This document shows, piece after piece, positions 30,310-35,129 of a DNA stretch of 35,129 bases. The notes beneath the pieces are model-generated. The model saw only the letters and a list, made by a program, of their open reading frames with translations. It searched no databases and was not told where the DNA came from. This DNA comes from Clostridiaceae bacterium (GTDB lineage: Bacteria; Bacillota; Clostridia; Peptostreptococcales; Natronincolaceae): positions 1 through 35,129 of the forward strand of contig JAFIFG010000078.1 of NCBI GenBank assembly GCA_020832135.1, given 5' to 3'. Within the stretch, counting starts at the first letter, position 1. Every line of letters begins with the position of its first letter. Both the position numbers and the translations under genes were made by a program.

Positions 30310-30333
30310 AATCTGTGTAAACCTTCAATTATT

Positions 30334-31572
30334 TTATTTTCTATTGTTTAATTCTCGATGTAGCCAACAAAGAGCCTGCACCACAGCATACTGTCGTACT
30401 CTCTGTCTATCTCCCTTGAAAAATAGCTCCTTTACCCTTACTTTTCCTTCTATAGTTAATCCTATATATATTAATCCTACTGGTTTTTCCTCAGTGCCTC
30501 CTGTAGGTCCAGCTATTCCTGTAATAGAAAGACCTATATCTGCATTTCCTAGTTGTGCAACCCCTATAGCCATTTCTTTTGCTGTCTCTTTACTGACAGC
30601 ACCATACCTTTTTAAGGTTGTGTCCTTTACCTTTAAAAGTTGTACTTTTGATGCATTGCTATAGGTAGTCACTCCCTCCATAAATACCGATGAAATTCCT
30701 GGAACATTTATAAGCCTCGACGACAAAAGTCCACCTGTACATGATTCAGCAGTTGCAATAGTTAATTGGTTTTTTATTAATAAATCACCAATCACTTCCT
30801 CTAAAGAGGTTTCTCCTTCACCATAGATGTACCCCTCTAAACGTCTTCCTATCTTTTCCTCTATCGGTAGAATTAAATCCTCCGCCTCCCTTAAAGTACT
30901 GGCTTTTGCTGTTATCCGCAGTGTTACTTCTCCATCTTTTGCATAGGGTGCAATGGTGGGGTTATTTTGATTTTCTATGATATCTTGAATCTTTTCCTCC
31001 ATCGTACTTTCTCCAATGCCACAAATTCTCAACACCTTTGATTTAAGCACACCCTCTTGATATTTACTTAAATAAGGTAACACCTGTTGCTCTAACATAG
31101 GTATCATTTCTCTTGGTGGCCCAGGTAAAAGAATTAATATCTTACCCTCTTCTTCTATGATACAGCCCGGTGCTGTCCCGTTATTATTTTTTAATATGAC
31201 AGCTCCTTCAGGAAAATATGCTTGTTTTTTATTGTTGTTTGTCATACATATATTTCTGTATAGAAAAAACTCTTTTATATAATTATAGGCTTCTTCATCT
31301 AGTACAAGTTTCTTATTAAAATAATCTGCAGCTATTTCTTTTGTTAAATCATCCTTTGTAGGACCTAACCCTCCTGTCACGATCACCAAGTCTACCCTAT
31401 TAAAAGCAATTTCATAAGCCTTCTTCATTCTTTCTGCATTGTCACCTACTACCGATTGATAATATATCCCCAGTCCTACATCCGCTAATCTTTTGGCAAT
31501 GTACTGAGCATTAGTATTTACAATATCCCCCATTAATATTTCCGTTCCAACTGCTAGAATTTCTATCTTCAT
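30334..31572 (-). CDS. cinA: CinA: nicotinamide-nucleotide amidohydrolase / competence-damage protein
   Basis: The 412-residue protein has both usual domains: an N-terminal MoCF_biosynth-like domain (about 1-170; AVGTEILMGDIVNTNAQYI, VTGGLGPTKDDLTKE, LLPGPPREM) and a C-terminal CinA deamidase domain (about 255-405; TIATAESCTGGLLSSRLINV, GAVSKETAKEMA, SITGIAGPTGGT). The latter removes amide from nicotinamide mononucleotide; the N-terminal domain may act as ADP-ribose pyrophosphatase. I start at ATG 31572, five bases after GAGGTG, not at the in-frame start 57 bases upstream, which lacks a ribosome site. It is divergent from the PucR-family gene. Confidence 0.93.
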   Translation of the reverse strand: MKIEILAVGTEILMGDIVNTNAQYIAKRLADVGLGIYYQSVVGDNAERMKKAYEIAFNRVDLVIVTGGLGPTKDDLTKEIAADYFNKKLVLDEEAYNYIKEFFLYRNICMTNNNKKQAYFPEGAVILKNNNGTAPGCIIEEEGKILILLPGPPREMIPMLEQQVLPYLSKYQEGVLKSKVLRICGIGESTMEEKIQDIIENQNNPTIAPYAKDGEVTLRITAKASTLREAEDLILPIEEKIGRRLEGYIYGEGETSLEEVIGDLLIKNQLTIATAESCTGGLLSSRLINVPGISSVFMEGVTTYSNASKVQLLKVKDTTLKRYGAVSKETAKEMAIGVAQLGNADIGLSITGIAGPTGGTEEKPVGLIYIGLTIEGKVRVKELFFKGDRQRVRQYAVVQALCWLHRELNNRK

Positions 31573-31728
31573 TATTACACCTCTTCCACTAATTTTGGAA
31601 TTTGATTTCTCTCCTTGAAATAAGTTCAATGAAAATCTGTCATTTCCTTTAATATATTTCTATTTTATATCATAGTAATAAAACAAATGTACAATAAAAT
31701 ATACTGCTTCTCAGAGGGGGATACGTGC

Positions 31729-33423
31729 TTGAAGAATAATTATGATGTAAGAGTAAAAGATATCATGAATCTTGCACCATTAAAAAATGCCAAAATTGTT
31801 ACGAAAAGTGAGCTAGCATTTGAAAATATCATTAAAAGAGTAAATGTTTTAGAGGTACCGGATATTCATGATTGGCATATAGAAAATGAGTTGTTACTTA
31901 CTCAAGGATTTTCCCTAAAGGAAGAAAAAGAAAGACAACAACTTCTGCTAGATATTATAGACAAAGGTGCTTCCGCACTAATTATTAAATCCAAAAGATA
32001 TTTGGACAAAATCCCCAAAGATATGATTGAATTAGCAAACGAAAAAAACTTTCCCTTGATAGAATTGCCTTTTGAATTAAGATTTTCAGAAATCATTACA
32101 GAAGTTATGAATTTAATAAATAGTAGACAAACCATGCTTTTAGAATATAATATAAAAATTCATAAAGAATTGATGGAGGTAGTGTTAAAGGGAGGTGCCA
32201 TATCCAAGGTTTGTGAGGAAATCACAGGTTTTATCAATAATACTGTAATTATCGAGGATAGGCACGAGAAGCTTCTAAGTCATTGCACTGTATGTAAGAC
32301 TGCGGAGGAACAGAGAATATTAGAGGAAGCGATAAAAGCAGCCTATTGTAAAAGTACAGATAATAAATTATTAAATATAAATCATGCAATTAATAACAAA
32401 TATAAAGAAATAAAAATCCCCATCAACAACGGATTAGAAATTTTAGGTTATTTAACTATTTTAGAAACTATAAGGGAGTTTTCTGGGTTAGATATGAACA
32501 TTTTAGAAAGTGCAACTAAAGTTACTGCCTTTGCCATTATTAATGAACGCACTGTGAAAGAAACTGAGAAGAAACATTTAAATGAATTTATCAATTCCTT
32601 AATTTCAGGTAATATAGAGGAGGATGATATACTCTTTAGAGGAAAACACCATAATATGGATCTTTCTAGTAAATACAATCTAGTTATTATTAAATATAAT
32701 GATATCGCTACGAAGGAAAGTAATTTTGCTAAAAATCGTGATAATATTAATAAAATATTAGATAAAATATATAATTTATCAAAGTTTTCATTATCTTTAG
32801 AAGGGTTTCAAGGAATTATTGGTACTAAAACCGACGAAATTATATTAATCATTGAAGACAATAAATTTAACGATAGAATCACACTTAAAAACCATTTAAA
32901 TCAATTTTGTCAAAACATATTAGATAAAATAAAAGAAGCATTTAAAGGAAATGACTTTATAATATCAATCAGTAACCTTTATACAGGTGTAGATCTTTCA
33001 AAGGCATATAAAGAAGCAAGAACCGCAATCATGATCTGCAAAAATAATCCCTTCATGCAGGAAAGGATTATACACTTTGATGATTTAGGGGTTTTTAAAC
33101 TATTAAATTACATACCTAAGCAAGAACAAACTATTTTTCTTGAAGAATATCTATCATCATTATTAAGCTCTGATATAAAAAATAATAAAGAATTAATTGA
33201 AACCCTTGAAGCTTACTTTATATTTGATGGAAACACTAAAGATATGGCTAAGTACTTACATGTCCATTATAATACTGTACTATATAGATTGCAGAAAATA
33301 AAAGATATTATAGGTAATAACTTAGAAAGCTGGGATCACCGTTTAAACCTTCAAATAGCTCTTAAAATACTAAGATTAAACCCACAAAAGTATAATACTA
33401 CAGAATATCATCTAAATAGCTAA
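31729..33423 (+). CDS. PucR-family transcriptional regulator
   Basis: The 564-residue protein has an N-terminal PucR sensor domain (about 5-130; VKDIMNLAPLKNAKIV, NELLLTQGFSL), a central GGDEF-like domain (about 290-430) and a C-terminal helix-turn-helix (about 490-550; LIETLEAYFIFDGNTKDMAKYLHVHYNTVLYRLQKI, ending RLNLQIAL). PucR regulators control purine degradation in Bacillus. I chose the TTG at 31729, eight bases after GAGGGGG; the ATG 42 bases upstream has no ribosome site. The next gene, convergent, is an NCS2 permease followed by a molybdenum hydroxylase, so purine control is likely. Confidence 0.88.
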   Translation: MKNNYDVRVKDIMNLAPLKNAKIVTKSELAFENIIKRVNVLEVPDIHDWHIENELLLTQGFSLKEEKERQQLLLDIIDKGASALIIKSKRYLDKIPKDMIELANEKNFPLIELPFELRFSEIITEVMNLINSRQTMLLEYNIKIHKELMEVVLKGGAISKVCEEITGFINNTVIIEDRHEKLLSHCTVCKTAEEQRILEEAIKAAYCKSTDNKLLNINHAINNKYKEIKIPINNGLEILGYLTILETIREFSGLDMNILESATKVTAFAIINERTVKETEKKHLNEFINSLISGNIEEDDILFRGKHHNMDLSSKYNLVIIKYNDIATKESNFAKNRDNINKILDKIYNLSKFSLSLEGFQGIIGTKTDEIILIIEDNKFNDRITLKNHLNQFCQNILDKIKEAFKGNDFIISISNLYTGVDLSKAYKEARTAIMICKNNPFMQERIIHFDDLGVFKLLNYIPKQEQTIFLEEYLSSLLSSDIKNNKELIETLEAYFIFDGNTKDMAKYLHVHYNTVLYRLQKIKDIIGNNLESWDHRLNLQIALKILRLNPQKYNTTEYHLNS

Positions 33424-33431
33424 TGATTAAT

Positions 33432-33467
33432 AAAAACCACCTTAGTCTACATACCAAGGTGGTTTTT
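33432..33467. terminator. Bidirectional terminator
   Basis: AAAAACCACCTT pairs with AAGGTGGTTTTT (12 bp) around 12 bases between the convergent regulator and permease genes, with T-runs on both strands. Confidence 0.9.
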
Positions 33468-33477
33468 TGTGTACTTT

Positions 33478-34716
33478 CTATTCTGGTAATATCAAATTCA
33501 ATATAACCCCTGAAACAGCTGCTACTACCATACCACTCAATTCAATACCAGCTACATCAAAGGATTCCGCGCCAACTCCAATTACTAAAATTACACTTGC
33601 TACGATAAGATTTCTTGTTTTTACAAAATTAACTTTGTTTTCCACAACTGTTCGAACACCTACAGCTCCAATCATCCCATATAGCAATACTGAAACTCCA
33701 CCAATAACAGCCATTGGAATAGTAAGAATAAGTGCTTCTACTTTAGGAATGAAGGCTAAGGCTATAGCCCAACAAGCTCCCATACTTACCACAAAAGTAG
33801 CGTAAATTCTAGTTAAAGCTAGCACTCCAATGTTTTCACCATAGGTAGTTAATGAAGGTCCACCTACGAAACCCGAAAGGATTGAAGCAACACCACCACC
33901 ATAAAAGGTGGGAGCAATTCCTGGATCTCTTTTAACATCTCTTCCTATAGTACTTCCAATTGCCAGTACATCCCCAATATGTTCAAGAAGAGATACAATA
34001 GCAGCAGGTGTAACTAATAATATTGCCGCCATACTGAATTTAGGCATTGTGAATCCCGGAACCCCTATTATGCTAGCTTCTCCAACAGCTGAAAAATCTA
34101 CTAATCCAACAGCTAGAGCTGCAATATAACCTACTACTAGCCCTGCAACAACTGGAATTACCTTCATAAATCCTTTACCCCAAATATTGAAAATTACCGC
34201 TGTAGCTAACGTAATAAATGCCACAATATAATGGTCGCTAGCCATCATTATACCGATTGGTGCTAAACCTAAACCAATAATCATAATGATAGGTCCTGTA
34301 ACTACCGGTGGGAATACTTTGGATACCTTATCAGGTCCCATCTTTTGTATGATATACCCAACTATCAAGTATATAATACCCGCACCAATAACACCACCCT
34401 GGGCATATTCAACACCCATGGTTTCAACTGCAAGAATTAAAGGAGCAACAAAAGCAAAAGAAGATCCTAAAAATCCGGGTACCTTACCTTTAGTAAACCA
34501 ATGAAAAATAAGGGTACCTGCACCTGCTGCAAATAAAGTTACCGAAATATTTAGCCCTGTTAAAATAGGTATAAGTATACATGCACCAAACATCGCTAAC
34601 GTATGTTGGAGACCTAAGAATACCTGTTGGGTCCTACTAAAGTTACCCGATAAGTCAGTTCCTGATGAGTATTCATTTTCTTGTATTTCCTCTTCTTTTC
34701 TTTTAACTTCCGTCAT
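33478..34716 (-). CDS. NCS2-family uracil/xanthine permease
   Basis: The 412-residue protein has the 14-helix NCS2 layout: LGLQHTLAMFGACILIPIL near residue 38, EHIGDVLAIGSTIGRD in helix 8 with the substrate Glu, and GGPSLTTYGENIGVLALTR in helix 10. The TTYGENIG form is the uracil-permease (UraA/PyrP) type, not the usual xanthine type, yet the neighbours are a PucR-like regulator and a molybdenum hydroxylase. I chose ATG 34716, eight bases after GAGGGGG; the TTG 18 bases upstream overlaps that site. It is a proton or sodium symporter for a nucleobase; which base is uncertain. Confidence 0.9.
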   Translation of the reverse strand: MTEVKRKEEEIQENEYSSGTDLSGNFSRTQQVFLGLQHTLAMFGACILIPILTGLNISVTLFAAGAGTLIFHWFTKGKVPGFLGSSFAFVAPLILAVETMGVEYAQGGVIGAGIIYLIVGYIIQKMGPDKVSKVFPPVVTGPIIMIIGLGLAPIGIMMASDHYIVAFITLATAVIFNIWGKGFMKVIPVVAGLVVGYIAALAVGLVDFSAVGEASIIGVPGFTMPKFSMAAILLVTPAAIVSLLEHIGDVLAIGSTIGRDVKRDPGIAPTFYGGGVASILSGFVGGPSLTTYGENIGVLALTRIYATFVVSMGACWAIALAFIPKVEALILTIPMAVIGGVSVLLYGMIGAVGVRTVVENKVNFVKTRNLIVASVILVIGVGAESFDVAGIELSGMVVAAVSGVILNLILPE

Positions 34717-34752
34717 ACTAAATCCCCCTCTCAAATTCAGGTAATTTATACG

Positions 34753-34767
34753 AATTTTCAGAAAATT
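34753..34767. promoter_or_regulatory. 15-bp palindrome upstream of the permease gene
   Basis: AATTTTCAGAAAATT is symmetric around one base and lies 37 bases upstream of the permease start. It could be an operator, for example for the PucR-like protein, but no consensus for this branch is available to compare. Confidence 0.35.
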
Positions 34768-34877
34768 GTTTTTATATCTACCCTCCTTCCTCTTAAAGTA
34801 ATTCTCCCATCTTAATAGGGTATGTTCTTATGTCATTTTTATAGTGTTCCATTAAAGTGATAAGATGTTGTATTTGT

Positions 34878-34914
34878 AGTATGGGCTATAGGTGACTTTG
34901 CTACAGCCCATACT
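34878..34914 (-). terminator. Hairpin downstream of the molybdenum hydroxylase gene
   Basis: AGTATGGGCT pairs with AGCCCATACT around 17 bases, ending 11 bases after the hydroxylase stop codon. No T-run follows, so termination may be weak and some transcription may continue into the permease gene. Confidence 0.55.
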
Positions 34915-34924
34915 TATACAATAT

Positions 34925-35129
34925 TTAGTTATTACCTTTTTTCTTTATCGCTTGTATAACTCTTTCTGGGGTTAGTGGAAGTTCATTTACTCTAATACCT
35001 GTAGCATTGTAGAAGGCACTTACAATGGCCGGTGCTGCTGGAATCATGGCTGGTTCCGCCATACCCCTAGCTCCAAAAGGTCCATCATGCTGTGAATTCT
35101 CTACAAATCCTACTGTCATATTAGGCATA
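34925..35129 (-). CDS. Xanthine dehydrogenase-type molybdopterin-binding subunit, C-terminal end
   Basis: Only the last 67 codons are in the window; the gene begins beyond the right edge, and the methionine near the edge is not its start. The segment GARGMAEPAMIPAAPAI matches the C-terminal molybdenum-site region of xanthine dehydrogenase and aldehyde oxidoreductase large subunits, where the Glu of this motif is the catalytic base. The end reads IRVNELPLTPERVIQAI, the normal family terminus. With the permease it suggests oxidation of an imported purine or related heterocycle. The exact substrate (xanthine, nicotinate, hypoxanthine) cannot be told. Confidence 0.85.
   Translation of the reverse strand, partial: MPNMTVGFVENSQHDGPFGARGMAEPAMIPAAPAIVSAFYNATGIRVNELPLTPERVIQAIKKKGNN

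Noticed and set aside
34717-34924. Possible purine riboswitch upstream of the nucleobase permease
   Set aside because: The conserved purine-aptamer core and its three-stem layout are not found; only a palindrome and a simple hairpin are seen.

Overview
The window is AT-rich DNA from a low-GC Firmicute, most likely an anaerobic, probably spore-forming member of the Clostridia. Evidence: strong AGGAGG-type ribosome sites, frequent GTG/TTG starts, HPr with both His15 and Ser46, an Asp23/Gls24 protein, a clostridial-type CoA-transferase pair under a sigma-54 promoter, a PucR/NCS2/molybdenum hydroxylase group and a cyanophycin operon. The exact genus cannot be fixed from sequence alone. There is no rRNA, tRNA, CRISPR array, insertion sequence or phage gene. 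The region looks like ordinary chromosome with several well-bounded operons, most of them on the minus strand.

Layout. 1-3165 (minus): an IclR-family regulator, then its probable target operon of KDPG aldolase and two adjacent PfkB-type 2-keto-3-deoxygluconate kinases, the second running off the left edge. The operon promoter carries two TATAATGAAAC repeats exactly 20 bp apart. 3411-4907: HPr co-transcribed with a PPM/SpoIIE-type phosphatase whose receiver domain looks phosphorylation-incompetent. 5039-10765: MgtC-like membrane protein, GNAT, a beta-CASP metallo-beta-lactamase, and a soluble PAS histidine kinase with an eight-cysteine cluster; a 46-residue gene lies upstream of the kinase. 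11311-15516: an extracytoplasmic flavinylation neighbourhood, with two FMN-binding lipoproteins (one with duplicated domains) and an ApbE flavin transferase lipoprotein, plus an L,D-transpeptidase and a GNAT. 15569-19974: HAD phosphatase and a cyanophycinase-cyanophycin synthetase operon (cphB-cphA). 20138-22648: Na/phosphate cotransporter with a strong PHO-box-like array upstream, then an aspartate/glutamate racemase. 22939-25262: acyl carrier protein, a Met/His-rich repeat protein, Asp23, a CopZ-like cysteine protein and a HAD hydrolase. 25421-27203: AzlCD exporter and a YdjM-like membrane protein. 27327-30247: CoA-transferase subunits A and B behind a near-perfect -24/-12 promoter, preceded by a sigma-54 activator. 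30334-35129: CinA, a PucR-family regulator, an NCS2 uracil/xanthine permease and the C-terminal end of a molybdopterin-containing hydroxylase.

How the parts work together. Uronate-derived KDG is phosphorylated and split by the left-end operon under IclR control. ApbE can attach FMN to the nearby lipoproteins on the outside of the membrane. CphB/CphA make and mobilise an Asp-Arg nitrogen store. The permease and hydroxylase, with the PucR regulator, suggest purine or pyrimidine uptake and oxidation. The best candidates for something not well described are the flavinylated lipoprotein set without a membrane redox partner, the cysteine-cluster PAS kinase, the phosphatase-HPr pair, and the Met/His-rich repeat protein facing a CopZ-like protein. 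No single clearly new multigene defence or mobile system is visible.
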